From assembly GCF_036320965.1 (NCBI RefSeq), contig NC_092279.1, positions 21,758,929-21,822,928 of the forward strand: DNA of 64,000 nucleotides. Reading direction: 5' to 3'. Positions 21,405-32,560 of this stretch are shown piece by piece; the first letter of the stretch is position 1; every line of letters starts with the position of its first letter. The notes below the pieces were generated by a model, which was not told the origin of the DNA, made no database searches, and worked only from the letters and a program-made list of their open reading frames with translations. The DNA is from Panulirus ornatus (taxonomy: Eukaryota > Arthropoda > Malacostraca > Decapoda > Palinuridae). The translations under genes and the position numbers were made by a program.

Positions 21405-21530
21405 AAAAATGCCTACAAAAGTGTTCCCGACCAGCCAGGCTCTTGGGGGCTGTGTGGGCCTGAGGGCAGCGTCTTCCAACAGCTTGGTCGAACTCAAGGC
21501 CCAATCCAGCAGGTCCGTACTAGGGGATAG
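21405..21530 (+). repeat. Possible dispersed decapod repeat fragment
   Basis: CCAGCCAGGCTCTTGGGGGC, TGTGTGGGCCTGAGGGCAGC and CCAACAGCTTGGTCGAACTC recall, from memory, an interspersed repeat of decapods with CCAGGCTG...GGGCCTG...CAGCCTGGT words. No second clear copy lies in this window, so support is weak. Confidence 0.35.
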
Positions 21531-22304
21531 TTCCGTGTTGGCTCGACAGGCCTGGAAGACGCCTCAAAAACACCACCGGTAAAATGGTAAGGTCGGGCGA
21601 GTCCGGTACGTGAGGACGTGGTTGACCATCCGGGACACGGAAGCGGCGATGAGATCACACCGTAACGGAGGACCTCAGGGACTGATCACTGATGTGTGGT
21701 AGGGGAAATAGGGCAAGAACCTGCCGATTGTGTCGCACAGGTTGGTTGGAGGTCGGAACTTTAGACATCTGGAATTGACTTCGGAGGTCTTCATTCCCCT
21801 CCCACACTCTACTTCCCCTCCACACACACACACACACACACACCTTGGGCCCTTAGTCACAGAGCTACTGAATCGGGTCGTTTGGTCGACGACCGAGCTG
21901 GTGGTACTCGGGAAGCCTGCTTAATGTGCCCAGCCTTAGTGTGGCTGGTAGGATGATACACTTTGTAGAAGACTCATCCAAGGGCCTTCTTGATCTCGTG
22001 ACTCGAACACCCTCGTATGTGTGTGTTCCTGGTGGCCGCTTGGAGGCAAGGGCGATGGGAGGAGGAGGAAAGAGCGAGGAGGAGCAGGAGAGAGCGAGCA
22101 TAAGAAGGCGAAGAACGCGGTGCTGGGGGGGAAAACGATGAAGGTTATACACACTGGGGCAGGTACCCCCTGAGCATCATTATCGTGAGGGGCTCACAGA
22201 CTTACGGAGAATATTGATGATGATCAGATAACAGGATGTAGCTTTAAGAAGCATTATGTGTAGTGGTGGTGGTCCCTCATTATTCAGGGCACGCCTGGTG
22301 CTGC

Positions 22305-22307
<3 letters not shown>
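21531..22307. other. Unique spacer, no gene recognised
   Basis: A (CA)n tract lies at 21823-21843. Purine-rich GGAGGAGGAAAGAGCGAGGA sequence lies at 22055-22100. Nothing recognised. Confidence 0.5.

Positions 22308-22380
<73 letters not shown>
22308..22380 (+). repeat. (CT)n microsatellite
   Basis: About 36 TC dinucleotides. Confidence 0.97.
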
Positions 22381-22382
<2 letters not shown>

Positions 22383-22668
22383 CCCGAGGTTCGCCTACGA
22401 CGCCCTATCTCCTACCCATCGCGAAGGTGCCCCCTCCCCCGTAATAAGACGCGCGCCGCGCCTCTGTATAACCTCCACTGCGCCCGGGGGTGGGGTGGGT
22501 ACTCCAGTACCTGCGCTATCTACACTACGCCAGGCGCCGGCCGCACACCTCTCCCTCCAACCTGCGACACCCGGGGGCGTCGCACTCCTCCCACAGGAAC
22601 CCACGCACCCACACCCCTTCCCGTTTCACACCCCTACCCTCCAACGGAACCCCCAGCGACCGGTAAAG

Positions 22669-22670
<2 letters not shown>

Positions 22671-22729
<59 letters not shown>
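22671..22729 (+). repeat. (CA)n microsatellite
   Basis: 29 CA dinucleotides. A run of about 15 C lies further right at 22885-22898. Confidence 0.96.
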
Positions 22730-22730
<1 letters not shown>

Positions 22731-22939
22731 TAACTCGTTGGGAATAACTTAAACACGTCTCGGCATGACTTAACGACCGCTGAGGGGTATTTGGACGACC
22801 CTCGACCCCTGATCTGACCCTGTGGGGTCCATCGAATGGCTAAATATCTCAAATTTACGTTACCAATTAGAATAACAATAATACCCCCCCCCCCCCCTCG
22901 ATCTTGTTCAATCTACAAATTACGGGGCGGTTCAATGAC

Positions 22940-22944
<5 letters not shown>

Positions 22945-23001
<57 letters not shown>
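22945..23001 (+). repeat. (GA)n microsatellite
   Basis: About 28 GA dinucleotides. Confidence 0.97.
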
Positions 23002-23003
<2 letters not shown>

Positions 23004-23359
23004 TAGGTGAACTCGGTCACCGGTGGATGGCTGGGGGAGGGTGTTGTTGGTAGGGGGGGTGTTGGTAGGCTGGGGGTTATAGCGGGACCCCCAGGGGTGT
23101 CTCCCACCGGCAGTAACTACCGGCGCCAGCAACAGCCAGACGTGGAGAGCATAGAACGAGTCGTCGGGAAAGGTGTTTACGTGCGATGTGTCGTCGCATT
23201 CGGTCGTCCGCACCGTGTGCTCATCCAGGGTCTTCCTGCAGGTGAGGCTGGGGGTTGGTTCTCCTGTCCTTCCTTTCCTCCCTATCGTTGATGGAGAGGA
23301 GGGGGTTGTGGCTGTCCTCTGCGGAGCACCGCCCCTGTAGACCGGGGTGGGAGCGTAGT

Positions 23360-23361
23360 CG

Positions 23362-23430
<69 letters not shown>
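23360..23430 (+). repeat. Compound (GT)n(GA)n microsatellite
   Basis: A GT run to about 23382 passes directly into about 24 GA units, the same compound as at 16218-16269. Confidence 0.95.
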
Positions 23431-23433
<3 letters not shown>

Positions 23434-23774
23434 TGTTGGGTTGAGGCGAGGTGTGACCTGTGCGCAGGGGCAGGAGAGGACCGGTTATCTGGCGGGTCCC
23501 TCTCTGGCGCCCCCGCCGCCCCTGGGGGATTGGGAGGCAGTAACCTGGTCCAGTTCTCCAGCGGATAAACAGATCGGCTATATCTCCAAATCTCGCTTGC
23601 TTCCTGTGGTAAAATGTCAAAATACTGAGGTTCACACCTTCAGTAACATACGCTAAACATGTTGGTCTGTACCTCGTCGTTCCGCTCATGTCTTGGGAAT
23701 CCCATGCACAACACATTACGAAATCTTCGCAGAAAGCTGAGGGGGTTTTGTATAGAGGCTCCAGGTGGTGTTCT

Positions 23775-24200
23775 CCTCCTCCTCTCGCCTAGAGGCCCCG
23801 TTCGCCCGAGTGTCAAGTACTGTTCACTCATTTGCGTGCCTGTGCATCCACCTTTCTCACAGCCACAGTGGTTCCGTCTTAGGCGGGTCTCCTCTATCGT
23901 CGTTCCTCTCCATCCTCCGTAATGTTGCGCGCCTCTCAGCTCTGTATCCAGTATGGTCGGGACTGCTCTCATTTGAGCTGTAAGGCCCGTGTCCCCAGTC
24001 ACTTTAGTAATATGGCTCGGACCCGCGGCACGCTGTTGGCTGTTGCTGTGTTGGAGACCAGCCAGACGAGGATTGACCGTTATGATACATCCTTTCCCCA
24101 TCCAACGAAGCTGTGGAAGTCATCTTTCTACGTTCGTCTTTCCCTCTTCCTTGAAGCCTTTCCAGCTTCGTGTCGTGTTTTAGGATTGATTATTTTACAT
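23775..24200 (+). mobile_element. Non-LTR retrotransposon RT C-terminal remnant (B)
   Basis: Three frames together give the C-terminal RT pattern in the right order. Frame 1 has VRPSVKYCSLI (family RP..EYCSH.W). Frame 2 has LGGSPLSSFLSILRNVARLS. Frame 3 has SCKARVPSHFSNMARTRG and then TRIDRYDTSFPHPTKLWKSS, matching the family F.P.T.KLWNSLP motif. Two frameshifts and substitutions make it clearly dead. It is a more diverged relative of remnant A at 17290-17764. Frame-by-frame order is the main support, since no single frame is convincing alone. Confidence 0.68.
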
Positions 24201-25335
24201 TTTCAGTCGACTTTGTCGCGGTAGGGCAACCTTTTGCCCATGTTTCCCTCCATCTGCGAAGGATGATATAAAATTTAGACTCAAATTCACGTGAACAACT
24301 TGATTGATAGCATTTGGTGTGGTTACGTTCTCTGGCCTAGTGTGTGGCCTGCCTGACCCAATGTGTGGCCATGCTGGTTGGCCCAGTATATGGCCTGCGT
24401 GGCCCCAGGGTGTGCCGTGCCGTGCCTGGCCGCAGATCCCGCAGCTCCTGTGCAATCCTCTCCTAAGACCAGCACTTACTGGTTGGCCTTCTGGATCCTC
24501 CCTCTTAGTTCCTCCACCGTGTCTTCCACCCCCCCCCCCCTCCCTCCAGTCTCCTTCTTCCATCACCCTCTCTCTCTCTCTCTCTCTCTCTCTTCCTCCC
24601 TCACCGCCTCCCTCCCTCTTTCTTCCCCTCCTCCTCCTCCACCTCGGGATAAATCTTCCCACACGTGTCTTGTTTTTCCAGTAAAGGAAGGAAACTCTAT
24701 CCTGGTGACCTTGTTTATAGTTCGAGTGGTGACGTCAGGTTCACAGCTTATTCACTTCTTGTCTTGCGAGACACGTGACCCTATGGTAGAGTGTTGGTCC
24801 CACATATTGCCATGGCATATGACCTTTTGGTGCCGAGCTCGACCTACATATTGCCAAGGAAATAGCTCATTTGGACTGAACTGTGGTTATCTAGGTGACT
24901 CGAGATTTGACGGTCAGGGAGGTGTCAGAAAGTTATATATATGTATTCAATAGAGCAGACGATGCTCACCAGCTTGTGACAGTCAGCTGATGCTCAACTT
25001 CGTGGCTGACTTTATAGTCCTGGAACACCTGAACTGTTCCGTACTTAACCTGATTGATCTTAACAAAGGAATTATATATATTTAACACACCCTGGGCTGA
25101 AGAGATGTAGCATCAGTGTAACACTATTCAGGTGCTTGTGTGATACTTGTGTTACTTCCCGACATCTTAGATGCATTGGGAACACATGTCTTTTGCAACC
25201 AAGTGTTTTCTGCTGGGAAGGAGTGCGAGTGATTGAGATATGTACAAGAGAAATCGGCAGGAAGTCGAGAGGAAGGTGCAAGGGCTGAAGAAGAGGGCAA
25301 GTGAGAGGTTGGTGGAGGGTTAGCACAAAAAATAC
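24201..25335. other. Spacer with C-rich tracts, no gene recognised
   Basis: (CT)n lies at 24571-24592, flanked by CCTCC-rich DNA (24525-24650). ATATATAT words occur near 24938. GTGTGGCC(A/T)G words repeat at 24340-24420. Nothing coding is recognised. Confidence 0.5.
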
Positions 25336-25337
25336 AG

Positions 25338-25790
25338 GGTTTTCCTTCCTCCAGACCTGGTTATTCAAACGATAAGCACAGGATTGTCTTCCCTCCATAC
25401 CTGGTTATTCATACGACAAACAGAGGATTGTCTTCACTCCATACCTGGTTATTCATACGACAAACAGAGGATTGTCTTCACTCCATACCTGGTTATTCAT
25501 ACGACAAACAGAGGATTGTCTTCACTCCATACCTGGCTATTCATACGACAAACACAGGATTGTCTTCACTCCATACCTTGTTATTCATACGACAAACACA
25601 GGATTGTCTTCACTCCATACCTGGTTATTCATACGACAAACAGAGGATTGTCTTCCCTCCATACCTGGTTATTCATACGACAAACAGAGGATTGTCTTCC
25701 CTCCATACCTGGTTATTCATACGACAAACAGAGGATTGTCTTCCCTCCATACCTGGTTATTCATACGACAAACAGAGGGCTGTGGTCCTC
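25338..25790 (+). repeat. 44-bp minisatellite, ~10 units
   Basis: The unit is built from GGATTGTCTTCACTCCATAC and CTGGTTATTCATACGACAAA plus CAGA, with fixed 44-bp spacing. Variants are TCCCTCC versus TCACTCC, and CAGA versus CACA. The frame rotates (44 is not divisible by three), and all three + frames are stop-free in the unit, giving overlapping frames of 126-188 codons. These are repeat artefacts. Confidence 0.95.
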
Positions 25791-26284
25791 CCTTCTTGGC
25801 CTGGTTAGTCGAACAGCAAACACACAGGGAACATATGGTAGTCATTACATCTACAGATTTACGATGTCAGACGGTGGGTGGGAGGTCGCCAGCTGGGGAC
25901 AGCTTGTGGTGTCTAACGCGGGACCTGGAACCTTGTCAGCTGGTGAGTAACAGTACCCTAGTACCTGACACCCTGGTATCTTGACTCTTGCCAGCCTGGC
26001 TAAAATGTTAGTCGTCCGACGACAACAGGGACCTTCGTCATCCAGTACCTGGCTGTCGTTTCGTTTAAGGGGGACCTGTTCACCGTTAAGCGTTCCGTCA
26101 CCGACCGACTCTCTTATGACTGGCGTATCCTTTGCAGAAACTCGTTCTTCGGTGAGTCAGGGTTTACGTAAGGCGTCGAGGCGTGGCCGGCTTGGGGTGT
26201 GAGGGCAACTATATTTCCGGCGACACCACCCTCCATCACCCTGCGTATACCCACCGACAACCGGGTGTGGGACGTTGCTGTACC
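25791..26284. other. Unique spacer, no gene recognised
   Basis: CCCTAGTACCTGACACCCTGG-like words recur weakly. No family is recognised. Confidence 0.45.
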
Positions 26285-26625
26285 GTAGGTATTACTTTAC
26301 GATGGTTTTGGAGGTTTGCTCCTCCTCGGAGCTCGGTCTGAGACCTTACCTTACCTTACTTATACCTTACGGTGATTTGGGAGGCCTTCTACCAGAACCC
26401 CACAGCTGTGTGTAAGACCTTCCCTTGCCTTATGTATACCTTACAGTGGTTTCAGAGGTCCTAAACCCAGTACACCTTGGTCTGAGATCCTACTCTACCT
26501 TATGTATATCTTGCTATGGTTTCTAAGGTCTTCTGGCCCCTCAGCTGGGTGTGGGACCTTACCTTTCGTATACCTTGCAATGGTTTCCGAGGTCTTCTAA
26601 CCTTATAGGTCGGTGTAGGGACCAC
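26285..26625 (+). repeat. ~70-bp degenerate tandem repeat, ~5 units
   Basis: Each unit contains TATACCTTACGGTGATTTGG-like words (TATACCTT / GGTTTC / GAGGTCTTCTA) and a GGTCTGAGACCTTACCTT-like end. Units are diverged, suggesting an old array. Confidence 0.75.
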
Positions 26626-27049
26626 GCCAGTCGTGTTGGTCCTCTGTTCAGCCAGTCTGTTGGAGGCCGCGGCCCGTAGGCCTTCATAACCACCACGTCC
26701 TGGCTAGTCAGGTACTTCCTGAACCGTAGCGAGTTTCTTACAGATCTATAATTTTCTTGATAGTTAATCGCATGTGATTGCTGGTTTGCTGGCTCTCTCG
26801 TTAATGTGGGGGTTGGTCTACCCTCTCCCGTGTTGCTAGGCGACCTGTGATGGACGAAAGTATTTTTCCGTGTGATTTGGGTGTCTTGTGGTGTGTGGGT
26901 GATTGATGAGGATTGGACACGTCGATGCAGTTGGTGTTGAGGAGTTGAGTGTGGAAAGGAATGATAAGAGAGGTAAGCACCAAAGGGCCACTAGGTTCTT
27001 TCCATGCAGTCTGTGATAGCAGAGGAGATCTGACACACAGAGCCTTACA

Positions 27050-27050
<1 letters not shown>
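26626..27050. other. Unique spacer, no gene recognised
   Basis: Nothing recognised on either strand. Confidence 0.45.

Positions 27051-27119
<69 letters not shown>
27051..27119 (+). repeat. (CA)n microsatellite
   Basis: 34 CA dinucleotides. Confidence 0.97.
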
Positions 27120-27120
<1 letters not shown>

Positions 27121-27229
27121 ATGTAATGCATGTGGGCAGCTGAGGAGGACTGTTATAAATCAAGCTTCAGGTCATTGGGGATAATAACGCCCACTTTTCT
27201 TTTCCTCTCATTATGTTTACGTTCTGTAG

Positions 27230-27700
27230 CTGAGCAGAATGTGGGTTGACTGGCTTGTCATCTTCATTATACTTGCCATTGTGTGCAACTTTACAGCCCA
27301 TTGGTATCAGAATGTATGTATTCACCACTTGTGTGTCCAATGTCTCAGTTAATCCAGGTCAGCTTTTAGGTGTAGAGGCCCCAGTTTCTCTCGTAGTTTT
27401 GTGTCCTGGTTTATTGTCGTCTGCAAATTTCGATGATCTCATAGCATGGCCCACTGTCGATGTCATTGATAAACCATATGTCCGATAGAAATTGTTGGAC
27501 CAGGGATGATCCCCGTGGCACGCCACTTCTCACGTGTAACCGTTCTGTGGCTGTCACTCAGCCAGTTCTCATACCACCACCGAGTTATATAACGCCATCT
27601 GAATCATGAGACTTTGATGCGGGACGTGATTATCGAATGATTCTTGAAAATACTGATATACGACATCAGCAGCTTCACTTTTATTACGTATGTTGATCAT
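27230..27700 (-). mobile_element. Non-LTR retrotransposon RT palm remnant
   Basis: Translated from the minus strand, ordered RT landmarks appear in changing frames. FDNHVPHQSLMIQM resembles motif A plus the following FDKVPH(Q/E).L segment. YENWLSDSHRTVT resembles W...YL..R...V. A CHGDHPWSN / PRGSSLV-like segment stands at the GVPQGS.L.P position. Then FINDIDSG (usual INDI) and KFADD (the (Y/F)ADD catalytic motif, at 27413-27430), and finally GCKVAHNGKYN (usual KCKVMH.G). Stops and frameshifts interrupt it throughout. The order and spacing of at least five landmarks make chance unlikely. No endonuclease or RNase H part adjoins it. It is a fossil, not an active enzyme. Confidence 0.8.
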
Positions 27701-28028
27701 ACCATCAATAGAAATCAAAGTAGACTTGTCCCACATGAACGATTTCGTCGGAAGACCTTGCTAAGAACCGCTGATTTGGGTGGTCAAACCTTTGAGCTTT
27801 GTACCGTCGTGTCGGCTCGTGGACTGTGGTGGTTGGATGTGAATGCGTCCGGGGTAGAGGCGTCATGGCCGCTGTATCAACCTAGGGTGTAGCTAGCTAG
27901 GGTGAGGGCGTGAAGGTCGTCGACCATGTTAACCATGGGTGATGGTCCCCTTAGAGTTACTGGACTGCCATAGTAAAATTTTAATGGTACACATCGGTTT
28001 TATCATTTCTTGAAAGCTTGGCACATAT
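27701..28028. other. Unique spacer, no gene recognised
   Basis: Lies between two minus-strand retroelement remnants. Nothing specific recognised. Confidence 0.45.
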
Positions 28029-28290
28029 GCCTAGTGTATGTCGGGAGATATACACTAGGCTGTTTCTCATGTTTGCGAGGTACGCGCTAGGAACAGGCGA
28101 AGAAAGGCCACATTCTCTCGCATCCATTCTCTACCTGTCGTGCGTAATGCACCGAAACCACAGCTCCCTATCCACAACCAGGCCTCACAGACTTTACCAT
28201 TGTTTCCCCGGCCGCTTCACATTCCTGGTTTAGTCCATTTACAGCACGTCGACCCCTGTATACCACATCGTTCCTGTCACTTGTCATAAT
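28029..28290 (-). mobile_element. RTE/CR1-type retroelement 3' end with hairpin
   Basis: The minus strand opens with NDVVYRGRRAVNGLNQ. I recall this as the extreme C-terminus of an abundant decapod non-LTR retrotransposon. It is followed by a 3' UTR with GGAGCTGTGGTTTCGGTGCA and a tail containing CTGTTCCTAGCGCGTACCTC. It ends in an 11-bp perfect hairpin (28029-28039 GCCTAGTGTAT pairing with 28050-28060, 10-base loop). Only the last ~16 recognisable codons plus UTR remain, so the copy is 5'-truncated. The tail shares GCGAGGTA.CG...GAACAG with the fragments at 5556-5640 and 63670-63832. Confidence 0.78.
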
Positions 28291-28394
28291 GGTGTTATGT
28301 ACAGATCACATCCACACGTCTCACGGTTTAGTGTGGCACGTGCATACCGTGACTGGCTCAAGATAGCAGTATCCACTAGAGAGCGATTCAGACA

Positions 28395-28850
28395 CTCTTT
28401 CTTGACAGCCAAAAGCCTCGGTCAAGGTACGGGCTACCTCCTCTTCTTGACAGCCAAAAGCCTCGGTCAAGGTACGGGCTACCTCTTCTTCCTTGACAGC
28501 CAAAAGTCTCGGTCAAATGCTGAACTAGCTCCTCCTCTTTTTGACAGTCAAAGGTCTCGTTCAAGTGTTGGACCAACCCCTCTTCCTTGACTGCCGAAAG
28601 TCTCGTTCATATGGTGGACTTCCTCCTCTTCTTTGACAGCCAAAAGTCACGGTCAAGTATAGGACTAACCCGTCATCCTCGACGGTCGAAAGTCTCGGTC
28701 AAGTATAGGACTAAACCCTCATCCTTGACGGTCGAAAGTCTCGGGTCAAGTGCTGGATCACACCCTCTCTTTCCCGACAGTCGAAAGTCAAGGTCAAGTG
28801 CTGGATTTCGCACAATTCCCCGTCACCCACAGCTCTCCTTAAGTGCTGGA
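28395..28850 (+). repeat. ~45-bp minisatellite, ~10 units
   Basis: The unit is built from CTTGACAGCCAAAAGCCTCG and GTCAAGGTACGGGCTACCTC plus CTCTT. The first two units are exactly 45 bp apart (28401, 28446). Later ones diverge (GACGGTCGAAAGTCTCGGTC). Each unit holds TTGAC...GTCAAG, a short inverted repeat. Confidence 0.9.
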
Positions 28851-31214
28851 CTTCGGGATTAGCTAAAGACCTCTCACCACAGACACAAATCCCTCACACC
28901 TACCGGGCCTCCGTAGGTTAATTGTTATAGAGTCAGATCTAAACAACTGTTTAGTATAATGCAGGTAATTCAGTCCACACAGATCTGGAGAGCGAGTGAG
29001 GCAATTCAAGACCAGCGATGATGATGATGATGACACCATTCAAAGAACTTGTTCTCTCCCTCGACTGGATCTCGGCTGTGTGCTGACGCCACCATATACG
29101 GCCGGAGAAATAGCCGTGCTAGAAAGCGTCCAGGAGGTCCTCTACCACCCGCATCGGTGCAGTAGAACATGTGGATTGCTGGCCTAGGATGAAAAAAAAG
29201 CTTCGTAAGCGGCAGACGCGAGAGATACGCTATTATAAATCCCTGGAAAAGACTGGAAGACCTAGTTCTCTAGCTTCCAGAGAAAACGATAATTCCTCAC
29301 TGGAATGCACGAGTTAAGCCTTTGGTAGAGTCACTAGAGATTCAGAGAATGGAAACGAGAAATGTAAGGGGCTCATGTGTGTGTATCTTCCTGCCATTAT
29401 GTTTAAGGAACACCTTGATATAATTCAGAAAGCAATTTGAAAGTCTTTCTCAGGTTGCACCAGACCACTCAAGTGCAAACAGCCCGATCGAGCAGGCCTT
29501 CATCGTAGAAGCTTTCTCTGGCAGACTTGAACTGAGGGGGTTGAACACAGCCCCTAAATCCAGGGGGTGTAGACAAAAACGGAGTCGTGCGCAGAGATTA
29601 TTTTCGAGACGCTGCCCCTCTCAAGTGCATTTTCTGGATACGTAGATGGGTCCAGCCGTCCGTGGCGGCGTTAGGTATTCATTCCATCTCCCTTCGCTAC
29701 TCGGGTTCTTAAAAAAAGAGTTCCGTTCGGGTTCGCAACTGCCTAGTTGAGAGTTCCGTTCGGGCTCGTAACTGCTTGGTTCAGAAGGCGTTTTAAGGAA
29801 ATTTTTAACTTCCCCTCCTTTTAAAAACCCAGTGATCAGGCACAGAAAAACACTGATGTTGGGAAGGAAAATGGTATGTTGGGAAGGAAAATGGGAAGAC
29901 AGAAATGAATAAAACTCAAAATGTTGGGCTGGAGGTCAGTGGACGGAGGTGAAGTGAGCATTGTGTTATCTGTAGCAAGTAGATACGATGCCCCCGTGTG
30001 GGCCGGCCTGTGTTGCAGTGTCGAGTTGCCACCGTGTAAACATCTCGTCTGTGGCTAGTTCATCCTCCCTCGGCCCTGAGTGTATGTGGTTTGCTTCTGT
30101 CTCTCTTTTTTTCCCCCCCCTGGCCCTTCAGAACCGCCTTTTCCAGTTGACGTTGCCCGCGTCGCTCGGTGGGTAGCGCGTGTGTGTCCCCTTGATCGAT
30201 GGTCGGTTCAAAGATCCGCTGAGGCGGCCGTGTTATCGTGATATCCAAGGGAAGAAGCGTGATTGTCTCGTCTTACGATAAGGCACTGGTTCATTATGCT
30301 TATCCCCTCCTCCCCCGAATCTTTAAGTGCTATGTTTGGTATTTCCTTTTGAGCCAATTGGGCGTTTGTGGTGGGATGGAGTGAGAAGTGTTATGTTTAC
30401 TACATTCATTTAGATTTGGTGGTGTATAGGAAAGTGATTTTTACACTCAACGTAAACCAGATATTTTATTTAAATTTGATAGGAATGTACAGGAAGGTAG
30501 TCGCTTCACTTGACATTAACCAAAGGATTTAAATGAAACTGATAAAGAATGCGTCACGAAGGCAATTCCAGCACCCGACGTTCGTCTGATACTTTTATTG
30601 AAATTTGATAAACTGTTTATTCTAAGTTTCTCTCTCAGTTTTTTTTTATGATGAAATATTTTCTTCTCTCGTGTTTCAGGTAGGTGAGTGAGGTGAGCAG
30701 GTCAGTCGTGGGTTGTCTCGACCCCATTTTCTACCATAGCAGCGTTGTAGGCCCTCCCCCTCCGTGAGTATGTTGCCTCATAATGTTTGTTTATAATGTA
30801 AATCCGTGACAAGTGAGTGGCCTTGGCGTTCCCGCCTCGCCCCTTCCAGTCTCTTAACAGTTAAGGGCGGCTGTGTACAAGCCGGCACAGCAGCATGCAC
30901 AGACTCTCTCACACACACTCACACTCACACACCACACTCACACACGCACGCCCGGGTCGGTTGAATATCGAGGGTGAGGAGGTGTTAGACAGAATGGTAA
31001 ACTGACAGTATATGTGCGTGTGTGTGTATGTGTGGGCCTGACCAGCGCCCCATCTCTCCTCCAGGCTCTGGTGGTGGGAGGGCTTCCTACCCCTAGCTCA
31101 AGGGCCCTTCAGGTGTGGGGGGGAACTTAGGGCTTCATCTTTTGGTCGTCTTCCTTTGTTGTGAAGATCCGCCGCGGTGCGCTCCTTACGTCGTTCTCAT
31201 TACTGTGACATCTC
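28851..31214. other. Longest near repeat-free stretch; no gene recognised
   Basis: About 2.3 kb with only minor simple sequence: a GATGATGATGATGA run at 29018-29032, a duplicated TGTTGGGAAGGAAAATGG at 29858-29893, and loose CACACTCA words at 30908-30950. AT-rich DNA runs 30380-30660. CTCGTGTTTCAG at 30668-30679 followed by GTAGGTGAGT resembles a splice acceptor, but no open frame follows. If the window holds undetected host sequence such as a UTR or small exon, this is the best place to look. Confidence 0.5.
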
Positions 31215-31229
31215 TCTAGACCCTCCTGT

Positions 31230-31715
31230 GTTGTGGTGGTGGTAGCGATGGTGGTGGTTGTGGTAGAGATGGTGATGGTTGTGGTAGCGATAGTGGTGCT
31301 TGTGTCAGTGACGGTGGTGGTTGTGGTAGTGATGGTTGTGGTAGCGATGGTGATGGTTGTGGTAGCGATGGGGGTGCTTGTGATAGAGATGGTGATGGTT
31401 GTGGTAGCGATGGTGATGGTTGTGGTAGCGATGGTGATGGTTGTGGTAGCGATGGGGGTGCTTGTGATAGAGATGGTGATGGTTGTGGTAGCGATGATGA
31501 TGGTTGTGGTAGCGATGGTGGTGGTTGTGGTAGCGATGGTGATGGTTGTGGTAGCGATGGTGATGGTTGTGGTAGCGATGGTGATGGTTGTGGTAGCGAT
31601 GGTGATGGTTGTGGTAGCGATGGTGTTGGTTGTGGTAGCGATGGTTGTGCTTGTGGTAGAGATGGTGGTGGTTGTGGTAGCGATGGTGGTGGTTGTGGTA
31701 GCGATGGAGGTGTAT
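31230..31715 (+). repeat. 21-bp (and 15/18-bp) minisatellite
   Basis: GATGGTGATGGTTGTGGTAG plus C is repeated about 24 times with GATGG/TTGTGG substitutions. All lengths are multiples of three, so frames stay open on both strands (Val/Met-rich on +, SLPQPSP heptads on -). These frames are products of the repeat. Confidence 0.92.
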
Positions 31716-32007
31716 GGTTACGTTGCCGGTGGCGATGGTGACTGGTGGTTGTGGTGTTGGGAGATGATGATAGTGGTGGTGATGACGAGCGACGGTGGTG
31801 ATGGTGTTGGTGGTGAAGGCGGCAGGTGTACGCGCGTCGCCGTTGTGAACCAGTTCCGTTCACCCTCTCCACCATCGGCGCCACCTGTAGTAGCGCCAGA
31901 CCTCTCTATATTTAGACTCGGCAGTTTTCTCTTACGTAATTTCTGCTGCTGCTGCTGCCTTGTCAAGTGACTCCCTGCTACCTGAACCTATGCTCAACAA
32001 CAACTAC

Positions 32008-32057
<50 letters not shown>

Positions 32058-32560
32058 GGTTTCCCCTCCCTTGCACAGCACCTCTCTCCAGCACAGCGCC
32101 ACATCGACTCTCATGTTATACACCAGAACGAAGACAAAGACAATAAAATGGTCTCTTCGGTATGAAGCTATGATAACAAGCGTCTTACGTTCAGCTATGT
32201 TTAGCTTTTTCTTTCTCCGAGTTCATCTCATGTTTCTGTAGCTTATTAGCTTCTCGAGAGGACCTTCCCCCACACTAAAGGTTATTTACTGAGGATTTGA
32301 TAATAAAGGTCATGATGGCGTGAAGGGAATTATGCCAATTGGATGTTCAGTGTATCACTCTGGCATTTGTGTGATGTATGTCAGGGGATGGGTAATTATC
32401 AATTAATGATGCTCTTTTTTTTCTTTCTGATGCTTGTGAAATTTTACCGTGTTTAAAGAGAGGTCAGGTCGAAAGTTCTTTGCCGTTACATATCCGAAAG
32501 GGTTCGAACCCTCGTGCTCAAAAAAGGTTTGCCGTGTGTCTGGTGACGACGCTTCGCTCC
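31716..32560. other. Spacer with (CA)n and (CTG)n tracts
   Basis: (CTG)5 lies at about 31946-31960 and (CA)n at 32009-32056. GGGTTCGAACCCTCG at 32502-32516 is a palindromic B-box-like word without further tRNA structure. No gene is recognised. Confidence 0.5.

Noticed and set aside
25384..25984. Three overlapping + frames with HTWLFIRQTEDCL repeats
   Set aside because: 44-bp unit is stop-free in three frames; frame rotates between units.
26340..26600. TTACCTTACCTTACTTATACC words as telomeric repeat
   Set aside because: Not the arthropod TTAGG/CCTAA repeat; part of the degenerate ~70-bp array.
31216..31970. Val/Met-rich + frame (245 codons) and Pro-rich SLPQPSP - frame (222 codons)
   Set aside because: Direct consequence of 21-bp and other multiple-of-three repeat units; no non-repeat domain.
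32502..32516. GGGTTCGAACCCTCG as a tRNA T-arm
   Set aside because: Self-complementary word only; no A box or repeated body found.
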